Shown piece after piece: positions 23,093 to 37,364 of a stretch of DNA of 64,000 nt; the stretch's first letter is position 1; every line of letters begins with the position of its first letter. Under the pieces are notes generated by a model. The model made no database searches, was not told the DNA's origin, and saw nothing but the letters and a program-made list of their open reading frames with translations. The translations under genes and the position numbers were made by a program. The DNA is from Phycomyces blakesleeanus NRRL 1555(-) (Eukaryota; Mucoromycota; Mucoromycetes; Mucorales; Phycomycetaceae): NCBI RefSeq assembly GCF_001638985.1, contig NW_017265139.1, positions 1,178,001 through 1,242,000 on the forward strand, written 5' to 3'.

Positions 23093-24373
23093 CATAGTAT
23101 CCTGCCCAAAGAACATATTCTTTCAACGTAGTTAAATTATGTGCAGTAACCACAAAAATTGCAAATTATTATTATACATTTTCTTGTGTCTCTATTGAAG
23201 CTCTAGGCTAGTTAGGATATGATATCTATATTATTATTATTTTAGAAATATCCCACACATTGCGTGTTCATTTTGTACACTTGATTTTCGGAAAATTGGT
23301 GTGGTGTAACGAACTCTATTATTCTGAAGCCTTACTCTTAGTAATTATTCAATTTATGATTTTGATCTGTGGATAAATATAAAGGATGAACCACATCCGA
23401 CAAATAAGCGGTATTCTAACAAATAATGAAAGGAAGTTTTGATATGGAATACAAGCAGATGGACAATCAATATTCTACACACGGGTTGAATAAAGACGTG
23501 TTTATGATACACAGCTTATATTAACGCTCCAGAAGTAAGGGATATATATATATATATACATATACGCATATTCAGCAAGGAGCGTCAGCATATAAACAAC
23601 GAACAAAATCTACCTATTATTTTATACTCTCCCCTTTTCACCCTCACCCTTATTTCTTATGGCCACTCTTCTTGTCCAGGATTTCACACAAACCAAACCA
23701 CCATGTTACTTTTAATAAAGTCTAGGGTATTCGCCTGCTGAATAATAACTAAACTATCATACTAATTAGCAAATATTTAGTCGCCTCTTAGTGTTAAAAA
23801 CCGGCCTCCCGGAACAATAAAAAATAAAACCAAAATATACTTTAAGTTTTTTTTTATACTACTTATAGGCTTTAAGAAAAAAAAGGAAGAAATAATAAAA
23901 AATGCTTTCGGCTAGAGAAATATTTGGGGGTAAATGATGAAAGACTTATGGGTACAAGGGGGTAAAGATATTTTAAATATATGTAACAGACGTGTAAGCA
24001 CTCAAAAGATAAGGATAACTCCAAGTCAGTACTCCAAAGACAAGGCACAAAAAAAGAATGTTTACGAATATCAATAGAATGTTTTTCATATTACGATACA
24101 CACAAGCTCCATAAATTGTCTCACATTAGATACACAGTCCCGAACTCTATTTGAGTCTCGATTGAGAGGGGCTGAGAAATAAAGAAATAGAGCAAAGCTG
24201 CCATCTAATCATCATATTTGTACAATACATGCTGGGGTGGATACACGACTGCGTGTGTCTTACAAAAAAAAACTTTAAAAAGAAAGGCATGATTATGGTC
24301 ACTTGTCTCATTTATTAAGGGTGCACTCTTTTTTTAGATAGCTTTGGACACTATTTCCTAGCAGCAATCTTAC
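21464..24373. other. Intergenic, microsatellite-rich
   Basis: No supported gene in 2.9 kb. Contents: a CTGGGTAT/ATACCCAG hairpin near 21832-21853; a T15A10 junction (22327-22351); AAT arrays near 22797-22822 and 23049-23088; and an AT run near 23545. The Mutator-like element starts at its right edge. Confidence 0.6.
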
Positions 24374-24409
24374 GGGGACGACATTTTCAGGATGGGGCAC
24401 TACCTTTTT
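24374..24409 (+). repeat. Left terminal inverted repeat of MULE
   Basis: 36 bp perfectly inverted at 29916-29951. It includes CAGGATGGGGCACTACC and is followed inward by GCCGGACTAATTCG, which loosely resembles the subterminal right end (about 29860-29915, ACCGGAC motifs). Confidence 0.85.
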
Positions 24410-24682
24410 TTGCCGGACTAATTCGTTGTGACTACTTGTCCGAGGTCCGAGGTATTTTCTCCAATCCTTCAGGGCAAAACGATGTGTCCTGAAATTCTTA
24501 ACTCAATATTTAAATATAAAACCTTCTTTTCTATTCTATACTCATCTCGTAAGAGCTACTAATCAATTGCACTTAAAAATATTATTTTTTTCTCGGAGAT
24601 AGTAAAGAGATTACTTTGCTCATTGCAGATTAGCAATTAGAAATCATGATGTTAATAAGTATTCTCTAGAAATCACTTCAAT

Positions 24683-26687
24683 ATGAATCCTATCAATAAA
24701 GAAATCTGCTTTTTCAATGGAAAGAAACATTATCCTGTCCAACAACCTCTTCCTGTCTCACCAGTTAATGGTTACAGTGACATGACAATGGCAATTTCAA
24801 AGATGCAGGAATATGCACTTGCCAACAATTTTGCACTTGTAACTAGAGATAGTAAACCAACTCGAGTGTATTTGAAGTGTGCCAAGGGCGGTCATTATAA
24901 GAACACACGGAATATTGAAGACAGCGAACGCAAGAGAATTCCGTCTAGTGGAAAGACTGGATGCCCCTATCTCTTGAAAATATCATACAAGAAGGCCGCT
25001 AAAGGATATCTTCTTTTGAAAGCCACCAATGAGATTGAAGGCTACCACAATCACCCTCTTGATGATGACTGCCTGGAATCTACCTTGAAAGGTCGTTTGT
25101 CAAAGGTTACTGTCGATGATGCTAGGGAAATTATGAAGCCTGTTGAGACCAAAACCAAGACTCGTGAGATCCAAAAGGCGATCAATGAAGAGGATAATGT
25201 CAGCCATAAGTTGTATGTGAATGACATCAACAATATCAAGGCTGCTTTTGCTCGTGCTACTGCTTCCACTTCTCAGGATGCAGGTACTGAACTCGTTAAA
25301 ACCATGGAAGCTAAGGGATATCTTGTACGCTATGACGCCGGCAAATATGGATCTCTTGAAAGAGTATTTTTCTCGCACCCAAAGATGCTAGAAAGAGCCC
25401 GTCGCTTCCCAGAAGTCATGGCCGTCGATGCCACCTACTCAACCAATAATTTGGAAATGCCTCTTGTATGCGTGGAAGGTGTCCATAACCTCGGGGGAGA
25501 CACTCTTAAATCGTTTCCCATTGCCTTCGCCTGGGTTTCGAATGAGAAACAGGAGACCTACGTTTGGTTCCTTGAGCAGCTCAAGGCACTTGTTTTTGAG
25601 AATAAGAAAAGCAGTTCTCTATTTGTAACAGACAAATGTATGGCCTTAATGAATGCACTTGACATTGTATTCCCAAAAAAATGTCAAATTGCTATGCTAC
25701 TGGCATATGTTGAATAGCGTTGAGAAAGTCTTCGCTGGAAAACTCAAGTCAGTTGCAGAGAAAGAGGTCCTTATGGAGTATGTGAACTCCATGATTCACA
25801 GCAGTACCAGAAGGGATTTCGAGGTTGCGTTGATGAAGTTCAATGCAGTATCTTCTGGTTGCGAAGTAGACGAAGGAGGGTCCAAGGTAGATGCATTGGT
25901 TTACTTTGCCGAAAGATGGATAAAGTGCCAGGAGAAGTGGGCAGGATACCTGACCAGCCAGCAAATGCATTTTGGGTGTACAACTACCCAGAGAGTCGAG
26001 AGCGCACGCCAAGCTTTGAAAAGAGGGATATCAGCAATTTCGTCTTTGGGGCTTGCATTTGAAGCTGTCAACTCCTATGTAGACAGGCTCGGAAGAGACT
26101 TCAATGCTATAAAAATCAGGGAATCGACAACTGTCGATGTCTTGGTTGGCCGCAACAAGCAGCTTTCCAGGCTTTTTATGAAAGTCTCTAAGAGAGCATT
26201 GCTTGTTATTGATCAAGAACTTCGCTTGATCAATAGAGACGATGAATTTTGTCATTGCAAAAACAGGTTTGAGTTCGGCTTGCCCTGCAGACACTCGCTG
26301 CCAGCTGGAAGGGAGCTCACCCTTGATGATGTTTCTGAAAGATGGATCATAAACCCTGTTCTAAAAGAGACATCTTTCGAAGAAAGTTGTACAGCGCACG
26401 TAATTGCCGAGAGGCCAGAAGAGTGGATGCAAGAGATTGTAAAGCTTGAGGCTCTTTTCCGCTCTTGTGAGGGCAGCCAGCAAGTGGCCAACCTCCTTCA
26501 AAAGATCAAGAAGGTTACTTCTGAATTCGAAGGCAAAACTGGGCACCCTTCGATTAACTTTCAAGCCCCAGAAAAAATTAAATATCCTGGCAGAAGAAAG
26601 GGTGGTGCACGTCCCAAATACCTTCCCAAAGACTTTGGTCGGGCAAACTGGAGGAAGATCAGTGTTTCGTCTGGTCATGTAAGATAA
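24683..26687 (+). pseudogene. FAR1/MULE-type transposase, frame broken by one base
   Basis: Two overlapping open frames (24683-25717 and 25653-26687) form one transposase. The FAR1-like zinc region lies at residues ~30-115: KCAKGGHY, then TGCPY, then YHNHP. The transposase core has Asp in MAVDATYS, Asp in FVTDKCMA, CxxH in LLCYWHM and Glu in QRVESARQ. A SWIM finger follows (CHC...CRH, near 26250-26295). The frames join if one A is removed from the A7 run at 25675-25681; the segment then reads FPKNVKLLCYWH, the normal MULE form. The second frame does not simply stop: GTAAGA just before the stop codon is a good intron donor, and splicing to 26734 joins it in frame to the OTU region. Slippage, a sequencing error or true decay could each explain the A7. 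Confidence 0.8.
25675..25681 (+). other. A7 homopolymer causing +1 frame change in MULE transposase
   Basis: Removing one A restores the family motif FP...LLCYWH, and the remaining length from 24683 to the 26678 donor becomes exactly 665 codons. Confidence 0.7.
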
Positions 26688-26733
26688 AAAAATATAACAT
26701 AACAAAGTACTAATATGTATCTTGAAATACTAG

Positions 26734-27990
26734 GCCGGCCTTAAGGCAATGGTTAGGTTAAGAGCTAGAACAAGAGATGGAAAGCCTGCAGCTACACAAA
26801 AAACGAAAAACAACAAAAAACAAAACAAAAGCAAAAAAGAGCCTCTCGACCTAAGTAAGATGCTTTTTTATTTTACATATAATTGAGTTTATGAAAAAGA
26901 ATCTTGTCATATATTTACATACATTTTTTAGTCGATGCTACCAAAAACAAAATAAAACAAATTAAAAAAGAGCCTCTCGACCCAGGTAATATGTGCTTTT
27001 ATTTTATAGTGTAATTGAATTCATGAAAAGGAATCTAACCTTATACTAATATGCTTTTTAGTCGATGCCACCAAAAGCAAAACAAAAAAAATAAAACAAG
27101 AGCCTCTCGACCCAGGTAATATTCTTTCTCATTTTTCAGTGTAATTGAATCCATAGAAATATCGTTGTATACTTATATGCTCTTTAGTCGATGCCACAAA
27201 AGAAATAGGGTTTAAAAGACCCGCTACAGCTCAAGAAGATTACCAATATGCCTATCGCACCTCTGTTGGCAAGAGGGTTAAATTCCAGCCCGGTTTTCCT
27301 GTCTCTCATGAGATAGTCGATGACGTTAAGGGTGGGTTTAACCTTACTGCTGATGGATGGTGTGGTTTTCGGGTCCTTGCCCATTTGATCTATAAAGATC
27401 AAGAAAAGTTCCCTCTTGTGAAAAGAGATATGCTTGCTACCCTTCCAAAATACAGCAGCATTTACGCCAGCACGTTTGGAACCGATGTCAAGCAATTAGA
27501 AGACATTATAAAGCATGGTTCTGATCTCTGCATCACCAACTCCAACTCCAACTCCAACTCCAACCCCAACTCCAACTTCATCCCAGCGTGTTTAGATGCC
27601 AGTATGTGGTTTAGCACACCCGACTGTGCTCAACTAGCTGCGGACACCTATAAGCGACCAGTCTGCGTCTACTCAGACAACCCCAACACCCCTTCCGTAT
27701 CGTCCCTTCCCTTCACGCTTCCCAAAAACATATCAAAACATCAACAACCTCTGATTTTCAATCATGTTAACAATAACCACTGGACAACAGTACACCTCTC
27801 CCGCAATGTCTCAAGGAAATGTCCAACCATTCCTGAGTTATTCTTTTTGGGTTGTGTCAGAAACCAGATTCCCGACAACTTTGATACTTACTGGAACAAG
27901 TTTAAAGAGTTCAATAAGTATGATCGTAGAAATGCGATGTTCTCTTTTCTTTCCGATCAAGAGGAACATGTTGATTTCACTATAACATAA
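26734..27990 (+). CDS. OTU-type cysteine protease, probable C-terminal half of the MULE protein
   Basis: Exons 26734-26854, 26932-26985, 27062-27115 and 27188-27990 splice with GT-AG introns and constant phase 1 (344 codons). The protease core begins near 27335: TADGWCGFRVLAHL gives the OTU Asp and nucleophile Cys (DGxC), and HVNNNHWTTVHL near 27760-27795 gives the catalytic His. OTU enzymes cleave ubiquitin chains. The N-terminal linker is Lys-rich, with repeated IKKEPLDP/IKQEPLDP. It may start at ATG 26749 as a separate protein. But a 55-bp intron (26679-26733: GTAAGA donor, TACTAAT branch, CTAG acceptor) fuses it in frame to the transposase, and I favour the fusion. An Asn/Ser/Pro tract (NSNSNSNPNSN) lies between the Cys and His segments. 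Confidence 0.8.
26838..27187 (+). repeat. Tandem exon-intron repeats, about 128-bp unit
   Basis: The block GAGCCTCTCGACC...GGTAAT...TTTAGTCGATGC...CAAAA recurs at about 26838, 26969 and 27099, with the TCGATGC part also at 27188. Each unit contains one 54-nt exon and one 72-77 bp intron, so the duplications multiply a whole exon without changing frame. Confidence 0.85.
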
Positions 27991-29411
27991 TCTTTTTTTC
28001 TTCTTTTTTTTCTTTTATTTTTATTATATTTTTCTTTATACTTCATTAGCTAGACAACTTATTATTTATATACTCATTTACTCTTATATTTTATTAGCTA
28101 GACGATCTTTTTTTTTACCTTTATAAATCTTATCAATCTGTTTCTTTGCGTCAACATAAGCTATCTATCACTTGTGGGTTAAATGACTCTCCGCTCTGTT
28201 TTTTCATAGAAATCATTTGTGGGAAGTACTTTACCCTACGAGTTACACATATATCCAGCGAATTAAAAAGCATAAATGTCGGGTGGTGTTACACAGATAG
28301 AGCCAAACTATCTTCGAATATGTTATATTATGCATTTGCATCTATTTATTTCATCAATTCAAGTCTTGGCTCTCTATAACTTTGGATCCAAGTAGTGTAT
28401 AGATATATGTATGGGTTCTAGGATTTTTAGTTGAATTGAAAGGGTCGATCATGAGAAAACTAACGTAATATCTCAAAAATTTGCTTTTTTTCAATAAAAT
28501 AAAATATTGTATTTGCTTGTAGAATCACTTTTTTCTCATTTGTTTTCTATGAAACTTTTACTGGATTCATATGTTATCTGAATATATGTAATTAAAAACT
28601 TTTTTTGGTCTTATATGAATATTTTTCATTTTTTTGTATTTTTGATAAAATATCTCATGTACATGTTGTAAGGAAATGATAGAAAGAGTTTTTACAGAAT
28701 AAATAAAAACATGGATTTTGTAAATATATATTCGCTTAACTTCTATGCAAACTTTCTTAGGCATAAAAGGCTTCATTACCTTTATATCCATTATGAAAGT
28801 TTTTGAAAAAAATGCAAATTATATGGATTATAATCTTTTCCACTTAAATCACACAAAATGAAAACATATGATTTATGTCTCAAGTTAAATCGTGAAAATA
28901 TGACTCATTAGCAGCCACAGGTATGTGATTTGTTGACGGGAGCCAAATAAATTTTATATCTTACAAATACTCGATTTTAGTTACCATTTTTGTATAATAA
29001 GTTGATTCTATTTTTGCTTCTTTGCCTTATAATATTATATCATAATTATAGTAAGAAGTAAACTTATTAGTGTTTAACTATTAATTATGACTCTAAGTAG
29101 CTGTCACTTTATCTAATATATATTTTTTTTAATGTAAACTACATTTATTCTACAATTATTAGATATACTTTTTAATATATGCAAAATTAATTAATACTAT
29201 ATGTATTCTCAGACATTTTTGCGACTTTGTTTTTCTTTTCTGAAGAAGATTTAGCAGTTTTTATTAGTGTTTATCTTAAATAAGTATTAACAAAAGGTAA
29301 TGTTTATTACATTAAAGGATATTATAAGCCTAATAAAGTATTTAGTAAAGAAATTTCAAATTTTATAAGGTATTTTTTCAATAGACAAGATATGAAAAGT
29401 CGTGACTTTTG

Positions 29412-29446
29412 GGGGACGACGTTTCCAGGGTAGGGCACGACATTTT
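29412..29446 (+). repeat. Diverged internal copy of the MULE terminal repeat
   Basis: GGGGACGACGTTTCCAGGGTAGGGCACGACATTTT against GGGGACGACATTTTCAGGAT... at the left end: about 80% alike by eye and in the same orientation as the left tip. With the right tip at 29951 it would delimit a 540-bp MITE. Confidence 0.6.
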
Positions 29447-29915
29447 CTATTAGGATATAATGTCTTGAAGTAACATGTTAGATAGTTTTTTATTATTCTA
29501 TATATATATCAGTTAATTTATTACATATAGTATAAAACTTTAAGTATAGAATTATATATATAAAACAATGCTTTTATATTTAGTCAAAGCTATTTTTTTA
29601 TATGAGAAGATTTTTTATTATCATTTTGCCCAAAAACAGGTCGTGCCTCCTAAAGAAGGAGAGGTATATGCCTGGAGACAGTTTGATGAATGCACAAAGT
29701 TTGGGAGCAATTTAGTGAGCTAATACGCATGAGTGGAGAAGGAAAAGACATAATTACATAGAGGAAAGAAGCGTAGAAAAAGCTATTATCCTGCCTTGTA
29801 TAAAAGTATCTTTATTATGATAAGTATGAATCCTTAGGGACCAGATATAATTATTTGATACCGGACAGCAAGTCACAATTTGTGGTCCGGTAAAATCAAA
29901 ACAACGTTTCCCATC

Positions 29916-29951
29916 AAAAAGGTAGTGCCCCATCCTGAAAATGTCGTCCCC
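29916..29951 (-). repeat. Right terminal inverted repeat of MULE
   Basis: Exact reverse complement of 24374-24409, ending ...GAAAATGTCGTCCCC. Confidence 0.85.
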
Positions 29952-30716
29952 CTAATATTAGCGATTTCCTAGAATTAATGGCACGAAATCTGAGAACATA
30001 ATACAAAGTATACAGAATGACAGTTTGGCACATCATCAATTTCAGGAAAAAAAAAAGGAAGAGAAAGAAAAGACTTTCAAAAGGTTTCATTCAATAATGG
30101 AATATTTTGTGGTCTAACTGTTTAGCCATGTTTCTATTCTTGGAATAATGCAGAAATTATTAAATATGCATTTTCGAAGTTTTAAAAAGTATTCCATTTG
30201 AGAAATTGGAGCACCTTTGATTTCTCACTCTCCTTCTTCTCCTTTTCTTTCTTTTTTTTTCTTGCACTTCATTTTGTATTTATGTATTTACTTAATTTTT
30301 TGTTTTGTTTTGGAGTTATGGGAATAATTCGTGAATTTTTTATAGTGGCATTTATCTCCATGATTCCAAAAGAAAGAAAAAATCCTTGAAGATATATTGA
30401 AACTTGAGCTATAATTTCAAATCCTTTTTCTAACCAAAGGGTAAACACAATGGTTTGTCCCAAAGAAAAAACTGCTCTCAGAGTATGGCTGCTTAATAAA
30501 TTTATTTGGTTGATATATATATATATAGGATCAAGGAACTAAATTATGTATTCATATTTGCTTTGTTTTGTTTTTGCAAAGAGATATATATATATATATA
30601 TGTATGTATGTATGTGTGTAGTATGTATTTATAAAGTTATAAAAATTAAAATGAAAATTAACATAATAGAATAGGTAGTGCTAAAGTATTTTTCTCTCTC
30701 TCTCTTTACAGTCAAT
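29952..30716. other. Intergenic
   Basis: No gene seen. AT-rich with TA tracts near 30514 and 30583 and a TATG repeat near 30600, then the 3' region of the transporter gene. Confidence 0.6.
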
Positions 30717-32752
30717 TCAAGTATGCGACCATCGGCCCAACAAGAACACACCGAGACTAAAGGCAGCTATCGCAGCAGACACCTCAAACAATGCAGTGAC
30801 CCCGTACTGATCATATACCATTCCTCCAATGATACATCCCAGACCGTAACCAAGGCCAGAGAACAATGCAGCAAGGATACCTTGGGCCATTGCACGTTGA
30901 TCAGCAGGGAAAAAGGTATCTACTTCACTGACGGATGTGGACCAAATCATAGCATATGCTAAACCTGTATATATATTTTTTAAAAAAAGTATATAAACAT
31001 TATTGTAAGCATTGTAAATTTGTATAGTATTTTCATTTTCATTTTAAAATCATCCTGTAACTCACCACTCACGAGCTGCATCGAGAGTGCAATGACTGTC
31101 GAGCTGAATTGGTTTGGGCTAAGCCATGTGTAGACAAAGTTACGAAGAATTAAAACAATGTGTGCAAAGCTGATAAGACTTGTCACACTGAAATTGTCAA
31201 ATAACTATAAATTCAGAATAATAATAATAATAAGAAGAAGAAAATAGAAAGAAAGGGTTATGAGTGAGTTATATAAACTCTTAAAAAATGTAATTTTTTT
31301 TTAAAAAGTTTCTCCATCTCTTTATCTATCTTCTTTATATTACCTGTTTAGATATATAGAATGTCGAGACTTCAGCCACTCCACCAATAGGACCTGTCCA
31401 GCCGATTAATGCAGATTCCATACCCAGATTGTTGCGCAAATAGAGAAAGAGGAATTGTGCAATCATGGCATACGCAATTCCAAACAAAAGAGTAGTAACC
31501 AGGAACGTCCAGACTCTAGGGGATGTCAGGGTTGATTTGCTAGGAGGCATGTTGTCGGGCTGGCCAATAGAGGCAAACGCAGCCAAGGAAGTGTCGACAG
31601 TCGGGATCCGAGACAAAACCAACCCGAGAGAAGGCATTCCATCGGTATGTAGCAAGAGCTCGTTTGCCTCTGTTTGGACATCCTGGGCAGCCATGGAAGT
31701 AGTGACACGCATCATTTGGTCCATGTTGCGGTCGCCATCTTCGAGATAGATTGTGTTGGTGTGGCTTCCTACACTGTCGTGTCGCGAGAGGTTGGGACCA
31801 AAGGCATAGTTTGATGGATGCTGTTCAGGTCTGCTATGGTCAGTAGGGACTTGGCTGAGGGCAGAAAAGAATGAGTTTTGGACTGGGGTGTGATTCTGCT
31901 CGACTTGTTCTGGTGGGATGGCATAGTTGGTTGTCCGTGGCTGGTCTTTTAGGAGCGGGCTTTCTTCATTGATTTGCGATAAGGTCGAATCAAGGGTGGA
32001 GTCGTTCCCCCCTCCAAATCGAGTGAACAATGCAATGATAATGAAACAGACTACACTCACGCCAAATACATAGAATGCCACATTTATACCCATTGTACTG
32101 ATCAAGAGCCCAACCAGCAGGATATTGGCACCATTTGAGATGGATCCCCACAGACGTTGACTTCCTGTTCACAAGTCAAGATGAGTGTTTTCAAAAACAA
32201 CAACAATAGTAATGATGGTATAACACAAAAAAAAGAGAGAAAAGAAAGCGTTTTCTGGCGTCATTCATTCGTTTTGTTCTTACCATATAAGACCTTGTGT
32301 TCCCCGAGGATCTTGAGTACAGCACTATCGACTAGTGCACTTACGGGTTGACCAAAGAAAGCAAATATCAATGCAAGCACGGCCGCAAATATCAAACCGG
32401 TCGAGGATTCGTCTGTTTTGGTAACTGCAGGATCACAGCTCGGATTGTTTGCACATGTATCCCGCATCAGCCAGTTCGGAAGGAACATGAGAGTCATCAC
32501 ACTTGTACCTCCGATAGCAATCAAGATGGCCATCAAAGGACCATGCCATGAAGGTTTCTTGTCGGCCAGGATTGTCCAGACAGGGCAGGCTACACTCTGG
32601 ACAAATGGTGCGATGGCCAGGACGACACCGATTTGGTTGGAAGATAGGCGGAGAGATTCATCGTAAAAGAGTGGTAGGTATGGTATAGCAGACCCAAGCA
32701 CGGCGTACAAGGTAATGTAGAGAAGTTTTGGCAGTATAAAGTACTGGGCCAT
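30717..32752 (-). CDS. MFS_1-like (MFSD6-type) major facilitator transporter
   Basis: Four exons (32752-32284, 32164-31344, 31204-31066, 30964-30717) give 558 residues. The N-terminal half opens with hydrophobic PKLLYITLYAVLGSAIPYLP, then NQIGVVLAIAPFVQSVACPVW and ADKKPSWHGP, the MFS loop 2-3 region. YGSQRLWGSISNGANILL is the signature YGxxRxWGSI segment of MFS_1-like/MFSD6 proteins. A ~150-residue hydrophilic Ser/Asp-rich loop lies mid-protein (about 225-355). The second half resumes with RVWTFLVTTLLFGIAYAMI and ends GVFLLGRWSHT. The acceptor of exon 3 was placed at TATAG because only that keeps the frame (LFDNFSVTSLI). A proton-coupled transporter of unknown substrate in the plasma or vacuolar membrane is inferred. 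Confidence 0.87.
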
Positions 32753-33430
32753 TACGATTGTCTAGGTATGATATTGATATTAAGAGAAGAGAAGAGAAGA
32801 GAAGAGAAGAGAAGAGAGAATGGAATAAAGGAGGAGGAAAAGAGGTTGATTAACGATCGAAGGAATCGATTATTATATGCGAATAAACTTATTGTGCTTG
32901 TACTAATCTGGGAAATCTTGAGAGCATTGTCCCGGCCTACGGGGTTAAAATTAAATAAAAATAAATCGTAATCACCATAATCATCAACAACAATAATCAA
33001 TATATCTATATCTGTACACAAAGAGAGACGCTTGTCTGTGTTGTTATTGTTGGGGAGAAAACAACAACAATAGGAATCTTGTTCTCAAACACCTTTCTAG
33101 TTAAAGGAGATGGGGTGGTTGGACCAAGAATTTTTACCCACGTTTATTGCAACTAAGAACTGTCATTTGGTAGGTAATAAAAAGGAAAGGCAAGAAAAAG
33201 ATGCAAAGGCGGGAATCCTTGGTAAGACAATCCAACTCAAAATCTGTAGTGATCCTTCAATGTTTCATTATAGGATTGATCAAGAAAGATAACCACCAAT
33301 ATATATTATATATATATTATAATATATAATATATAATGCATGTGTGTATAATTTAAAAAAAAAATGTCTGTCTGTGAAGTAATATATTTGATTCTTTTTT
33401 TTTGTTGTTGTTGTTGTTGTCTTCTTCTTC
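32753..33430. other. Intergenic
   Basis: Upstream of the transporter and downstream of the MAPK gene. It holds an AGAAG pentamer repeat (about 32783-32816) and an AT palindromic tract (33300-33335). No gene seen. Confidence 0.6.
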
Positions 33431-36153
<2,723 letters not shown>

Positions 36154-37364
36154 TATAGATAGATTGAGTTGTGAGAAGAAAGTGTGAATGTGTATATATA
36201 TATATATATATATATTTATGTATATATAAAATAAAATAAAATAAAGAGAGGGGAGAAAGAAAGAGAAAGAGAGCGAAAGAGCGAAAAGAGAGAGAGAGAG
36301 TCGTGGAATGAAAAAGGGCGGAAACAAAGGCACAAAGAATTGGGTCAGAAATCACGTCAGGAACGACCAGATAAGTTTTTGCGGGTGGACCCACCCCGCC
36401 TTATGAGAAAATAATATATAAATATATAAAATAACACAATAAAAAGGAACTCCTCCCACTTCCTTTTTTTTATATATCTTTAACATATGCTTTGGCTTAT
36501 GACGTTTCCGCAAAGCCACGAAAGAGAGAGAGAGGGAAAGGGAGAGTAGAAGGGTAGAAATTGAAAGCTAAATACACCACACTCACTATAGTCAATCAAG
36601 TCAACCAAGCAAAACAGCTCTTAACAACATCTTTTATGACGTAGACAAGTACCATCACATCCATCACATCAGTGTGGGACGAATTATGCATCGGAGCAAG
36701 GCACTCTTTAAGAATACTAAAGGGCTCTATTTATTACTACAGCCAAAAAGTTTATGTTTTATATGTTATGTTATATGATGTGATGTGATGTGACATTCCA
36801 CAGTATCAAGTAATATTGAAACCATTTACTAACACAGACTATATGCATAATTTGAAACATCCAGTCTATTTTTTATTTTATTTCACATTTCTTTTTTTTT
36901 TTTACTCTCTTGTTTCAATTTCATTAATTCTATCAAAAAAAAAAAGGTGTGATATGGAAAAAAATAAAATATATATAAAAGGTGTGTTACTAAAATTAAA
37001 AAAAAAAAAAAAAAGATATAGACATTTCTTTATATAGTAATTTAATCTGAGTTTTTATTCTGAGTAGTATAAAAAAAAAAAAGAATATAGCCAAAATAGG
37101 CATGATTCGGGTAAGACTATGTTACCCAATCAAAAAGACAGAAAAAAGTATTATCACTGTAGAAAAAAATCTACGATTATTTGAAACAACCTGCCTATTT
37201 TGGAGAAAAATGTCAGAAACAGCCATGCCTGTTATTAATGTTTTTTTTAATGCAAACTTGTTTTTTATTTTGTAAAATCTTTCTCTTTCTCTTTCTTCTC
37301 ACTATTATTATTATTAACAAGACTTTGACGTTTTATAAAGTACTAACTAACTGATTTATAATAA
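36154..37364. other. MAPK promoter and intergenic DNA
   Basis: The MAPK leader contains a TA tract and a GA-rich tract (36246-36300). CCAAAATAGGCA (37092-37103) and TGCCTATTTTGG (about 37189-37200) form a 12-bp inverted repeat about 110 bp long overall. No gene seen. Confidence 0.55.

Larger units (their letters stand above)
24374..29951 (+). mobile_element. Mutator-like element (MULE) carrying an OTU protease
   Basis: A 36-bp sequence starting GGGGACGACATTTTCAGGAT at 24374-24409 recurs exactly as its reverse complement at 29916-29951, defining 5578 bp. Inside lie a FAR1/MULE-type transposase and an OTU-type protease in the same orientation. About 2 kb of AT-rich non-coding DNA follows the genes. 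A diverged copy of the tip (GGGGACGACGTTTCCAGGG) sits internally at 29412, so the right end may itself be a small MITE or a second tip. No perfect 8-10 bp target duplication is seen: AATCTTAC flanks the left and AATATTAG the right, an imperfect match only. Calling it one element rests on the perfect repeats and enclosed genes. Confidence 0.75.
27991..29951. other. Non-coding 3' part of the MULE
   Basis: AT-rich, with no ORF that looks coding. A short repeat TATTAGCTAGAC occurs twice (near 28045 and 28092). An internal diverged tip copy (29412-29446) and the right terminal repeat (29916-29951) are the only structured parts. Confidence 0.6.

Noticed and set aside
25653..25717. Programmed -1 frameshift at the A7 run of the MULE transposase
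   Set aside because: The needed change is +1 (or -2), so the common -1 slippery mechanism does not fit.
27184..27495. Minus-strand ORF over the OTU region
   Set aside because: Shadow of the plus-strand OTU exon, which carries the catalytic motifs and correct splice phases.
24364..29960. Target-site duplication of the MULE
   Set aside because: AATCTTAC and AATATTAG match at only six of eight positions and are offset from the tips, so it is not claimed.
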